A stretch of DNA of 64,000 nt. It comes from Rhodoplanes sp046000175 (lineage in GTDB: Bacteria > Pseudomonadota > Alphaproteobacteria > Rhizobiales > Xanthobacteraceae). Under the pieces are notes generated by a model, which was given only the letters and a program-made list of their open reading frames with translations, did not search any database and was not told the DNA's origin. The stretch spans positions 1 to 64,000 of the forward strand of contig NZ_JBEOMB010000064.1 in the NCBI RefSeq assembly GCF_046000175.1, given 5' to 3'. Position numbers and translations under genes: made by a program. Each line of letters begins with the position of its first letter. Positions within the stretch are counted from its first letter, which is position 1. Shown here one piece after another: positions 51,687 through 59,833 of the stretch.

Positions 51687-53078
51687 ATGGAAGGTGCCGT
51701 GGCCCGTCGCAGTCTGGTCGTTTCGTTTGCGGGGCTCCTGGCGGTCGCCGCGGTCGCCGCCATCGTCGGCTGGGGTCTCGGCTGGCAGAAGGTCGCGACC
51801 CTGCTGCCGATCGGCCAGGGCGCATCCGGAGCGGCGACGGCGCCCGCGGGCGGTGTCGCGAGCCCGACCGGCGCATCGCCGCAGCCGCCGCCCGAGGTCG
51901 GCATCGTCACCGTGACGCCGCGCGAGATTCCGTTGCCGGTCACTTACGCGGGCCGCATCGGCGCTCCCCGCGATGTCGAGATCAGGCCGCGGGTCGGCGG
52001 CCTCCTGCTCAGCCGCGAGTTCGACGAAGGCGCCCGGGTGAAGGCCGGGCAGGTGCTGTTCCGCATCGATCCCGCGACCTTCCGGGTCGCCCTGGCGCGC
52101 GTCGCGGCACAGCTCGCCCAGGCGCAGGCAACGCTGACGCAGGCGCAGGAGAACTTCGGCCGCATCTCCGAGCTGCGCAGCCGCAACGTCGCCTCCGAGC
52201 AGCAGCTCGAGCAGGCGATCGCCGCCCGCGACCAGGCGCGCGCCGCCGTCGATCTCGCCCGGGCCGAGGTGGAGGCGGCTCGCCTCAATCTCGACTACAC
52301 GACCATCGTGTCGCCCATGGACGGCGTCACGGCGCTCACCTCGCCGGCGGTGGGCAGCCTGATCCAGCCACAGCAGACCCTGCTCACCACCATCACGCCG
52401 CTCGACCCGGCCTACGTGAACTTCTCCTTCACGGACCAGGAGGCCCAGGACTTTCGCGAGCTGAACGAGCACCGGGCCAAGCCGATCCTGGAAAAGGATC
52501 TCACGGTCGAGCTGCGCTTCGGCGACCGGAGCCGTTACGACAAGCCGGGTCGCATCGACACGTCGGCGCAGCGCGTCGACCAGCAGACCGGCACCATCCA
52601 GGCGCGGGCGATCTTCCCCAACCCGGACGGCGTGCTGCTGCCGGGACAGTTCGTCCGCGTGGTGATCCGCGGCGTCACCCTGCCGGACGCCCTGGTGGTC
52701 CCGGAACGCGCCGTGTCGCAAGGCCCGCAGGGTGCCTCCATCTATGTCGTCACGGCCGCCGGAGTCGCCGAGGCGCGCCCGGTCCGGCTCGGCCAGGAGG
52801 TACGGGACGGCTTCGTCGTCCGGTCGGGGCTTCAGCCGGGCGAGCGGGTGGTCGTCGATGGCGTCATCCGGGTGAAGCCGGGCCAGCCGGTGCGCGCGGT
52901 CGCCGCCGCGCCGTCGCCGGCCGCGGATGCGGCAGCCACCACCCCGTCCGGCAACGGCGGGCGCGGTGGCGACACCGGTGCGGGCGCCGCCGCCGGCACG
53001 TCGACGACCGGGTCGGCCGGCACCGGTGCCGGCGCGTCCGGACGCAGCGACGCGGAGAAATCCGAGGCGCGGCCGTGA
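51687..53078 (+). CDS. RND efflux periplasmic adaptor (membrane fusion protein)
   Basis: A 463-residue adaptor of the AcrA/HlyD family. A membrane-spanning or signal helix occupies residues about 9-30. The lipoyl-like halves are RPRVGGLLLSREFDEGARVKAGQVLFRIDP and LNLDYTTIVSPMDGVT; a coiled-coil hairpin of QAQA/ARAEVEAARL type lies between, followed by beta-barrel and membrane-proximal domains. The last 55 residues are a low-complexity Ala/Gly/Thr/Ser tail. No lipobox Cys is seen. Start: ATG at 51687 or GTG at 51699. Stop overlaps the pump gene (GTGA). Confidence 0.9.
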   Translation: MEGAVARRSLVVSFAGLLAVAAVAAIVGWGLGWQKVATLLPIGQGASGAATAPAGGVASPTGASPQPPPEVGIVTVTPREIPLPVTYAGRIGAPRDVEIRPRVGGLLLSREFDEGARVKAGQVLFRIDPATFRVALARVAAQLAQAQATLTQAQENFGRISELRSRNVASEQQLEQAIAARDQARAAVDLARAEVEAARLNLDYTTIVSPMDGVTALTSPAVGSLIQPQQTLLTTITPLDPAYVNFSFTDQEAQDFRELNEHRAKPILEKDLTVELRFGDRSRYDKPGRIDTSAQRVDQQTGTIQARAIFPNPDGVLLPGQFVRVVIRGVTLPDALVVPERAVSQGPQGASIYVVTAAGVAEARPVRLGQEVRDGFVVRSGLQPGERVVVDGVIRVKPGQPVRAVAAAPSPAADAAATTPSGNGGRGGDTGAGAAAGTSTTGSAGTGAGASGRSDAEKSEARP

Positions 53079-56000
53079 TCTCCAAGTTCTTCATCGACCG
53101 GCCGGTGTTCGCGACAGTGCTGTCGATCGTCATCGTGCTGGCCGGCCTGGTCGCGGTCCGGGTGCTGCCGATCGAGCAGTATCCGCCGATCGTGCCGCCC
53201 GAGGTGATCGTCACGGCCACCTATCCGGGCGCCGACGCCCAGACCATCGCCGAGACCGTGGCGGCACCGCTCGAGCAGCAGATCAACGGCGTCGAGCGGA
53301 TGATCTACATGCGCTCGACCGCGACCGGCACCGGCACGATGCGGATCTCCGTGTCGTTCGAGATCGGCACCGATCCGGATCAGGCGACCATCAACGTCAA
53401 CAACCGGGTGCAGCGCGCCACCGTGCTGCTGCCCGAGGAGGTACGGCGCCAGGGCGTCACCGTCGCCAAGCGCTCGAGCTCGGTTCTGCAGGTCGTCTCC
53501 ATGTCGTCGCCGGGGCGGCGCTACGACACGATCTTCATCTCCAACTACGCGCTCGTGAACGTCATCGACGAGCTGCGCCGCACGCCCGGCGTCGGCGACG
53601 CCTCGCTGTTCGGCGCCTCCGACTACTCGATGCGCATCTGGCTGCGGCCCGACAAGGTGGCGCAGTACAAGCTGACGCCGAGCGACGTCGCCGCCGCGAT
53701 CCGCGAGCAGAACTCGCAGTTCGCCGCCGGCCGCTTCGGCGAGGAGCCGCTGCGCGGCGACCAGGCGTTCACCTATTCGGTGACGACGCAGGGCCGCTTC
53801 GCCGACCCGAAGGAGTTCGAGAACATCATCATCCGATCGGACCCGAACGGCGCGGCGCTGCGCATCAAGGACATCGCCCGGGTCGAGCTCGGATCGCAGA
53901 ACTACTCGACCGTCGCGACCCTCAACGGGGCGCCGGCCGTGCCGATCGGGGTCTATCTGCAGCCCGGCGCCAATGCGCTGCAGGTCGCCAACGCCGTGAA
54001 CGCCACCATGGACCGGCTGGCCCAGCGATTCCCCGAGGGGCTGCGCTACGACGTGCCGTTCAACACCACCCGTTTCATCCAGGCCTCCGTCGAGGAGGTG
54101 GCCAAGACCTTCGCCGAGGCGATCGCGCTGGTGATCGCGGTGGTGTTCCTGTTCCTGCAGAACTGGCGCGCCACCCTGATCCCGGTGCTGGCCGTGCCGG
54201 TGTCGATCATCGGCACCTTCGCCGGCATGTACGTGCTCGGCTTCTCGATCAACCTGTTCACGCTGTTCGGCCTGATCCTCGCGATCGGCATCGTGGTCGA
54301 CGACGCCATCGTGGTGCTGGAGAATGTCGAGCGCATCATGACGAGCGAGGGCAAGAGCCCCTACGACGCCGCCGTGCAGGCCATGCAGGAGGTGTCCGGC
54401 CCGGTGGTCGCCATCGTGCTCGTGCTGGTCGCCGTGTTCGTGCCGGTGTCGTTCCTGGGCGGGCTCGCCGGCGAGCTCTACCGCCAGTTCGCCGTCACCA
54501 TCGCGGTGTCGGTCGTCATCTCCGGCATCGTCGCGCTGACCCTGACGCCGGCGCTCTGCGCCCTCCTGCTGAAGCCCGGCCGTCGCGAGCCGTGGCTGCC
54601 GTTCCGCTGGTTCAATCGCGCCTTCGGCGCCCTCACGGCGCGCTATTCGGATGGCGTGAGCTTCTTTCTGCGTCACGCTGCGCTCGGCCTCGCGCTCGTC
54701 GCCGTGATGCTCGGCGCCACCTGGCTGCTGTTCCAGCGCGTCCCCGGCGCGCTGGTGCCGGCCGAGGACCAGGGCTACGTCTTCCTCGTCACCCAGCTCC
54801 CGCCCGCCGCGGCGCTCGACCGCACCTTGGCCGTGACCGAGAAGGTCACGGCGGGAGCGCGCGAGAACCCGGCCGTGGCCGACATCATCACCCTCGCCGG
54901 CTTCGATTTCCTCGCCGGCGCACAGAAGACCAACGCGGGCGTCTCCTTTGTCTCGCTCAAGGACTGGGCCGAGCGCACCGACCCGGCCCTCGACGCCCGC
55001 GCCCTGCCGGCCGCGTTCGCGGCGCTGAACGCCCGCTTCCGGGATGGCGTCGTCGTCAGCTTCAACCCGCCGCCCATCCAGGGCATCTCGACCACGGGCG
55101 GCCTCGAGCTCTATCTGCAGGACCGCTCCGGCGGCAGCCTGGAGAGCCTGAGCCAGGCCGTGCAGCGCGTGATCGCGGCAGCGGGCCGGCGGCCGGAGCT
55201 CACCGGCGTGTCGACCACCTTCTCGACCGGCACGCCGCAATACCGGGCGACCGTCGATCGCGAGAAGGCGAAGGCGCTCGGCGTGCCGATCGCCGCGCTG
55301 TTCGATACCATGCAGAGCTCGTTCGGCAGCCTCTACGTCAACGACTTCACGCTGTTCGGCCGCACCTTCCGGGTGACGCTGTCGTCCGAGGGCGCGTTCC
55401 GCGAGGCGCCGGACGACCTTCGGCACGTCTTCGTTCGTTCGGAGGGCGGCGCCATGGTGCCGCTCACGGCGCTGGTCACGGTCGCGCGCACCACCGGCCC
55501 CGACGTGGTGGAGCGCTTCAACGTCTTCCCGGCCGCCCGCGTGCAGGCGAGCCCCGCACCGGGCTACTCGTCGGGCCAGGCGATCGCCGCCATCCAGCAG
55601 GTCGTCGCCGAGACGCTGTCGAGCGGCTACACGATCGGCTGGACCGGAGCGTCCTATCAGGAGATTCAGACCGCTGGCACCGGCCGGCTGGGCTTCCTGT
55701 TCGGCATTCTGATGGTGTTCCTGATCCTGGCGGCTCAGTACGAGCGTTGGAGCCTGCCGCTCGCCGTGGTCACGGCCGTGCCGTTCGCGGTGTTCGGGGC
55801 GATCCTGGCGATCTGGCTGCGCGGCATCGAGAACGACGTCTATTTCCAGGTCGGCCTCATCACTCTGATCGGGCTCGCGGCCAAGAACGCCATCCTGATC
55901 GTCGAGTTCGCCTCGGAGCGCCACCGCGCCGGCCTGCCCGTCGTGGAGGCGGCGCTCGAGGCGGCACGGCTGCGCTTCCGGCCGATCGTGATGACGTCGC

Positions 56001-56251
56001 TCGCCTTCGTGCTCGGCGTCGTGCCGCTAGCGATCGCCGCCGGGGCCGGCTCGGCGAGCCGGCACTCGGTCGGCACCGGGGTGATCGGCGGCATGCTGGC
56101 CGCGACCTTCCTGGCGATCCTGTTCGTGCCGCTATTCTTCCGGCTGGTGCTGCGGGCACCGGCCCGCACCGAGCCGGCCGGGCGACGGACCTCCGGTCCC
56201 GAGGTCGCCGCCGGCGGCGGCGAGTTCATCGGTCCGCCGACGCGGCCGTGA
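53075..56251 (+). CDS. RND efflux pump permease, HAE1 family
   Basis: A 1058-residue inner-membrane pump of the AcrB type. It begins VISKFFIDRPVFATVLSIVIVLAG, with the family motif, and has twelve membrane helices in two halves. The proton-relay Asp pair is in the fourth helix (AIGIVVDDAIVVLENVER, near residue 410). Long periplasmic loops lie at 40-330 and 565-870. HAE1 pumps expel hydrophobic drugs and detergents with an outer-membrane channel; no TolC-like gene is in the window. The GTG start overlaps the adaptor stop. No regulator gene is adjacent. Confidence 0.93.
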   Translation: MISKFFIDRPVFATVLSIVIVLAGLVAVRVLPIEQYPPIVPPEVIVTATYPGADAQTIAETVAAPLEQQINGVERMIYMRSTATGTGTMRISVSFEIGTDPDQATINVNNRVQRATVLLPEEVRRQGVTVAKRSSSVLQVVSMSSPGRRYDTIFISNYALVNVIDELRRTPGVGDASLFGASDYSMRIWLRPDKVAQYKLTPSDVAAAIREQNSQFAAGRFGEEPLRGDQAFTYSVTTQGRFADPKEFENIIIRSDPNGAALRIKDIARVELGSQNYSTVATLNGAPAVPIGVYLQPGANALQVANAVNATMDRLAQRFPEGLRYDVPFNTTRFIQASVEEVAKTFAEAIALVIAVVFLFLQNWRATLIPVLAVPVSIIGTFAGMYVLGFSINLFTLFGLILAIGIVVDDAIVVLENVERIMTSEGKSPYDAAVQAMQEVSGPVVAIVLVLVAVFVPVSFLGGLAGELYRQFAVTIAVSVVISGIVALTLTPALCALLLKPGRREPWLPFRWFNRAFGALTARYSDGVSFFLRHAALGLALVAVMLGATWLLFQRVPGALVPAEDQGYVFLVTQLPPAAALDRTLAVTEKVTAGARENPAVADIITLAGFDFLAGAQKTNAGVSFVSLKDWAERTDPALDARALPAAFAALNARFRDGVVVSFNPPPIQGISTTGGLELYLQDRSGGSLESLSQAVQRVIAAAGRRPELTGVSTTFSTGTPQYRATVDREKAKALGVPIAALFDTMQSSFGSLYVNDFTLFGRTFRVTLSSEGAFREAPDDLRHVFVRSEGGAMVPLTALVTVARTTGPDVVERFNVFPAARVQASPAPGYSSGQAIAAIQQVVAETLSSGYTIGWTGASYQEIQTAGTGRLGFLFGILMVFLILAAQYERWSLPLAVVTAVPFAVFGAILAIWLRGIENDVYFQVGLITLIGLAAKNAILIVEFASERHRAGLPVVEAALEAARLRFRPIVMTSLAFVLGVVPLAIAAGAGSASRHSVGTGVIGGMLAATFLAILFVPLFFRLVLRAPARTEPAGRRTSGPEVAAGGGEFIGPPTRP

Positions 56252-56355
56252 ACGGTGCTCTCCCCAAGTGGCCCCGTCCCGCACCGACCAGCTTCCTCTC
56301 GCCGTGGCGGAAGAGTCTGAAGGCATCCTGGCGATGGCGGCGGAGCTGCAGCTTC

Positions 56356-56480
56356 AATCCTGGCAAGACCGCCCTCGAGGAGCAACTGAGCCGGCCGGAA
56401 TGCCCGGTCGTGGTGATGGGCGGCGAGGGCGACACAGTGGCGCCTTTCGACCAGCACGGTGAATGGCTGTGCTCGCGCCT
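56356..56480 (+). pseudogene. Possible alpha/beta hydrolase 3' remnant
   Basis: A short frame encodes ALEEQLSRPECPVVVMGGEGDTVAPFDQHGEWLCSRL, resembling the acid-residue strand of alpha/beta hydrolases (x-P-V-V-V-M-G-G-E-x-D-x-V-A-P). Neither the nucleophile nor the His region is present, and the frame is lost toward the IS3 remnant. The match is short and the call tentative. Confidence 0.3.
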
Positions 56481-56572
56481 GCGGAGGAGCCGCGTGGTGC
56501 GGTCGCGGAGGTTGGTCACACAAACACCACACCACGTTCGACCGTGGACCGTCGCCCGGTCCATTTATCGGA

Positions 56573-56857
56573 TCATGCGCGCCGAACGAGGGCTCGGCAC
56601 CCATCGTGTCGGCGTAGCCTGCGGGTGACAAGCCCGCCCTCCGCCCGAAGCGTCGCCGTCAGCCGGCGCGAGCCGTAGAACGGCCACGCGGTGAACAGCT
56701 CGTCGATCCGCCGCGTCAGGGCGAGATCGTTGTCGTTCGCCGGCCGATCGGGCCGATAGACGCTCGACCGCGCCACCCCGAGCAGGGCACATTGCCGCCG
56801 CACCGACAGCGTCTCGTCGCCGCGATCGAGCATCTCTCGCCGGTCCGCCGCGCTCAT
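56573..56857 (-). pseudogene. IS3-family transposase OrfB, N-terminal fragment
   Basis: The frame from 56857 starts MSAADRREMLDRGDETLSVRRQCALLGVARSSVYR and reaches FTAWPFYGSRRLTATLRAEG, the N-terminal HTH and linker of IS3 OrfB (about 270 residues in full). Past this the sequence LVTRRLRRHDGCRALV no longer matches and the integrase core with its DDE triad is absent. Truncated by deletion or rearrangement. Confidence 0.8.
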
Positions 56858-57144
56858 CTGCCGGACCTCTTGACTAAAAAATTCCGCTCCACCGTCAACT
56901 GGCCGATCTTCGCGTAGAGGTCGTCGACCGTCTTCTGCGCGACCTTCTCGGCGTCCACACCCACGCTCGGGTCGAACGCCCGCGCCGCGTTGTCCAGAAG
57001 CTGCTTTTTCCAAGCGTAAATCTGGTTGGGATGGACCTCGTAGCGCTGCGCCAGGTCGGCCACCGTCGCCTGCTCGCGGATCGCCTCCAGCGCAATCTTC
57101 GCCTTCAGTCCCGCGTCGATCTTCCGTCTCGTTCTCTTCGTCAT
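56854..57144 (-). CDS. IS3-family transposase OrfA
   Basis: A 96-residue HTH protein typical of IS3-group orfA: KIDAGLKAKIALEAIREQATVADLAQRYEVHPNQIYAWKKQLLDNAARAF (HTH_Tnp_1, family match) with a C-terminal leucine-zipper-like helix ending in VERNFLVKRSGR. It is intact. In such elements OrfA binds the ends and is fused to OrfB by a -1 frameshift or coupled through the overlap seen here (ATGA). Confidence 0.88.
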   Translation of the reverse strand: MTKRTRRKIDAGLKAKIALEAIREQATVADLAQRYEVHPNQIYAWKKQLLDNAARAFDPSVGVDAEKVAQKTVDDLYAKIGQLTVERNFLVKRSGR

Positions 57145-57195
57145 GGTCTGCTCCGTCTACCAAACGGGGCGGCCGACGATACGCGCCGGTCGAAG

Positions 57196-57357
57196 GTCGC
57201 CCCTCACGCAGGGGCGTGGATCGAAACACATTGTCCTGCGCGATGTTGCGTCGGCTGCGGGTCGCCCCTTACGCAGGGGCGTGCATCGAAACCCGCGATC
57301 GGCTTGTCCGAGGTCTGATCTGTGCGTCGCCCCTCATCCGGCCCCGATTCGCTGCTG
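57196..57357 (+). CRISPR. Type I-C-like CRISPR array remnant (2 spacers)
   Basis: Repeat 1 (57196-57227) and repeat 2 (57261-57292) are 32 bp, start GTCGCCCCT, contain the CCCCT-ACG-CAGGGGC hairpin and end ATCGAAAC; they differ at two positions. Spacers 57228-57260 and 57293-57325 are both 33 bp and unrelated. A third repeat (57326-57357) keeps only the first 11 bases (GTCGCCCCTCA) and is the decayed distal end. The pattern is that of subtype I-C repeats (consensus GTCGCCCCTCACGCGGGGGCG then TGGATTGAAAC). No cas gene is in the window; the IS3 remnant sits where the leader should be. Confidence 0.85.
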
Positions 57358-58228
57358 TCCACATGGACAGCTTGAATCAGCCGCTACCGCATCGACCGGC
57401 CCGGCGCACCCGCGCCGGGCGACGACGAACGTCGCGGCGATACTGCGGCAGCACCGGCAGCTGGTCGTCGGCATCGCGCAGCCACAGGCTGCGCCAGCGA
57501 GCGAACGGACACCAGAACCGGACTACATGACGCCTGAAGAGCGGGCCGCATTCAACCGCGAGCTTGCTGAAATGCGCGCCGAGACCGAGGCGCGGATGCG
57601 CGAGGTTTACCGGCGCATCGCTGTGATGTGAGACCGCCACAATCCCGAGCAAGCGTTACACTTTCCGAAGCAAACGTTACAAAACGGGGGTAGTAACGGG
57701 GGGAGCAAATCACGCGTGATTTTGCCCGCCAACGCGTAGCCTGCACGCGTACACCATCAATTCTGCCAACAAACACAGGCTCGACAGCCATCCGATCCGA
57801 TGGGCGCCGAGTGCCATGGGCTGGTCGACAAGCTCATCAAATGAGCGGCTACCAACGGACATCGACTGTCAACGAGATCGCGCAAGCGCGTGCGTAGCAA
57901 CGGTCGCAGACGGGCGACAGGTTGCGGGCAACCTGCGAACCACCCAGATCCGCAGGTTGCCGGCAAACTGGCGATCGCCGCTTTCGCGTCTAGTCGCCCG
58001 TCGCTCCAATGATGGCACCACACTGACGGCTTGTTGCGAATGAAAAGGTCGATTCGCAGGTTGCGAACATGGCCGACCCGCGCGTCCGCATTCTGAAGGC
58101 GCTGGCCAGGGGCGTTCAACTATTCCGCTGTGAACGATTTCGGGGCTGCGCAGGCCGAAGGCGGACTCCTCTGCACACTCCATGAAGGGGCCGGCGCAAG
58201 CAGACCGTGCGGGGCGTGCGCGTGCTCA
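57358..58228. other. 870-bp stretch of mobile-element debris, no intact gene recognised
   Basis: It holds the second copy of the 100-bp debris segment (57556-57658), then a visibly more AT-rich stretch (57640-57900) with GTTACAAAACGGGGGTAG. A palindrome CAGGTTGC-GG-GCAACCTG lies at 57918-57935, with near copies at 57953-57970 and a CAGGTTGC at 58057-58064. A short frame from 58068 (MADPRVRILKALARGVQLFR) resembles nothing I can name. The composition differs from the surrounding genes. Confidence 0.45.
57556..57658. repeat. Mobile-element debris, copy 2 of a shared ~100-bp segment
   Basis: Partner of 51161-51262. Here the upstream frame is longer, MTPEERAAFNRELAEMRAET then EARMREVYRRIAVM (57528-57631), a plausible intact end of a small helical protein. 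The following bases ACAATCCCGAGCAAGCGTTAC match copy 1. Confidence 0.6.
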
Positions 58229-59071
58229 TCACGCCACCGCACAGCGACGCACGCCGTTGCGGAAGGCCCGCGGCGTCGAGCCGAGATGCTGCAGGAAGAA
58301 GCGGGTAAAATGGCTCGGGGCCGAAAAGCCCAGCCGCTCGGCTATGGCGTGGATCGGCATCGCCGATGTGCCCAGCATCCCGATCGCCGCTTCGATGCAC
58401 ACCGCGTTTGCGTAAACCCGCGGGCTCACGCCCGTGCAGGTGCGGAACAGTTCGAAGAACCGCGAGCGCGAAAGGCCCGCGACCGCTGCGCACGCGTCGA
58501 TGTCGAGCGCCAATCCAGGCTTGGCCCGCATGTGCACGATGGCCCGCCGGATCCGGTAGTCGCTCGGTCGCGGGTCGGCAGAGTGCCCCTCGCCGAGATC
58601 GGCGGCGCCGTAGCAGGTCACCACGGCCCGGAACAGCAGGTCGCAGGCGCGGTCGAGCGCGTCATCGTCCGCGGCATCGTCCCGCATCAGGTCCAGCACC
58701 CGGTCGGCCTCGGCCTGCACGGTCGGCATCAGTGGGGCGCGCGGAGTGGAAAACACCCGACGGCGACCTGCCGCGATGGCCGCCTGCACGCGACGCTCGA
58801 ACCAGTAGGGCGCGATGTAGAGGGCGAGAAGCTGGGCCGTCGCCCCGCCGGCCAGCGGCAGCCCAGCATGCACGGCCCACGGGTCGATCAGCACGGCCGA
58901 GCCGGCGTCGAGAACCTGCTCCAGGCCCTCTACCAGAAACGTCGCATCCGCCCCCGACACCTTGATGAGGGCATGCGCCTGCGCATGAGCGTGCTCGGCG
59001 ATGGTCGGCGTGCGCTCCAGAAGCGCGATCCGGCCGAACCGGCCGACGAAGACTCGAACCTCGCCCGCCAT
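58229..59071 (-). CDS. AraC family transcriptional regulator
   Basis: A 280-residue AraC-type regulator. Residues 1-120 resemble the cupin-like sensor half (IAEHAHAQAHALIKV, VLIDPWAVHAGLPL); about 180-278 is the double HTH, with LDIDACAAVAGLSRSRFFELFRTCTGVSPRVYANAVCIEAAIGML and IHAIAERLGFSAPSHFTRFFLQHLGSTPRAFR (family match). It diverges from the hydrolase/ABC operon at 59208 across 136 bp, so it is the likely regulator of that operon and of itself. Confidence 0.9.
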   Translation of the reverse strand: MAGEVRVFVGRFGRIALLERTPTIAEHAHAQAHALIKVSGADATFLVEGLEQVLDAGSAVLIDPWAVHAGLPLAGGATAQLLALYIAPYWFERRVQAAIAAGRRRVFSTPRAPLMPTVQAEADRVLDLMRDDAADDDALDRACDLLFRAVVTCYGAADLGEGHSADPRPSDYRIRRAIVHMRAKPGLALDIDACAAVAGLSRSRFFELFRTCTGVSPRVYANAVCIEAAIGMLGTSAMPIHAIAERLGFSAPSHFTRFFLQHLGSTPRAFRNGVRRCAVA

Positions 59072-59207
59072 CGCAACCCTCCATGGGCCGGGAGGCTAGG
59101 GATCTCCAAATCGGACTACAAGGTAATTTTCCGGTCCGTCCGGTAACGACAGCGTGCCGGAGCCTCGGCATCCTCGCCGCAGCCTCACGGTTCGGAGGGT
59201 TCGGCCC

Positions 59208-59831
59208 ATGCCCGATGCATCTGCCCACTATCTCGACCCGGCCCTGCTGATCGTCGACATGCAGAACGACTTCGTGCGGGTCGGCGCGCCGCTCGAGGTG
59301 CCGGACGCTCGGGCGACCCTGCCGGCTCATGCTCGCCTGATCGCCGCGTTCCGGGCCAGGGGCCTGCCGGTCGTCTACACCAAGTTCCTGTCGACCGAGG
59401 AGCCCTCGCTGCTGTGGACTTGGTCGCCGCAATGCACACCGCCCGTCTGCCTGTGTCGCCGCGGCGTCTCGCGTACCTACGGCGACGCCGACGGCCCGCT
59501 CGACTGCACCGACGTGGTGACGGAGATCTATCCCGAGCCCGAAGACCTGATCATCGAGAAATACGGCTATGGCGGCTTCCACGGCACCTCGCTGTCCGAC
59601 CGGCTGCGCCAGAAGGGCGTGCGCTCGCTGGTGGTCACCGGCACGGTGACGCAGATCTGCGTCGAGGACACGGCCCGCGGAGCGTTCCACCACGGCTTCC
59701 GCACCACAATGGTCGAGGACGCGGTGTCGTCCTTCGCGCCCGAACTGCACGCCGCGACGCTGAAGAACTTCGCCATGAAGTTCGGCTGGGTCGACAGCTC
59801 CGCCGCAGTCGTCGCGGCGCTCGGGGCGTGA
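59208..59831 (+). CDS. Isochorismatase-like cysteine hydrolase
   Basis: A 207-residue hydrolase with the D-K-C triad: Asp in LLIVDMQNDFVRVG, Lys in IIEKYGYGGFHGT, Cys in VTQICVEDTARGA. This subgroup contains biuret, ureidoacrylate and carbamoylsarcosine amidohydrolases. GGAGGG stands nine bases ahead of the ATG at 59208. It is the first gene of an operon with a ribose-type ABC transporter; the joining (stop and next start nearly overlapping) suggests it cleaves the imported compound or its early product. Confidence 0.88.
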   Translation: MPDASAHYLDPALLIVDMQNDFVRVGAPLEVPDARATLPAHARLIAAFRARGLPVVYTKFLSTEEPSLLWTWSPQCTPPVCLCRRGVSRTYGDADGPLDCTDVVTEIYPEPEDLIIEKYGYGGFHGTSLSDRLRQKGVRSLVVTGTVTQICVEDTARGAFHHGFRTTMVEDAVSSFAPELHAATLKNFAMKFGWVDSSAAVVAALGA

Positions 59832-59833
59832 TC

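Larger units (their letters stand above)
56573..57170 (-). mobile_element. IS3-family insertion sequence, truncated
   Basis: It contains a complete orfA (56854-57144) and the first third of orfB (56573-56857), joined by the usual overlap. The C-terminal two thirds of orfB with the D-D-E catalytic residues are missing, so it cannot transpose itself. The upstream end lies between 57145 and the first CRISPR repeat at 57196; I could not define terminal inverted repeats by eye. On the other side it ends in unrelated sequence near 56560. Confidence 0.8.

Noticed and set aside
52832..55924. Open frame of 1030 codons on the minus strand
   Set aside because: It lies wholly antisense to the RND pump and adaptor genes, has an Arg/His/Asp/Gln-rich translation with no domain, and arises from the high third-position GC of the real genes.
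57031..57530. Frames containing VAPHAGAWIET-like and VAPYAGACIET-like segments
   Set aside because: These are the well-known artefacts of translating I-C CRISPR repeats, not proteins.
58229..58415. Possible second small gene on the plus strand under the AraC gene
   Set aside because: It overlaps the HTH-coding part of the AraC gene entirely and has no supporting features.
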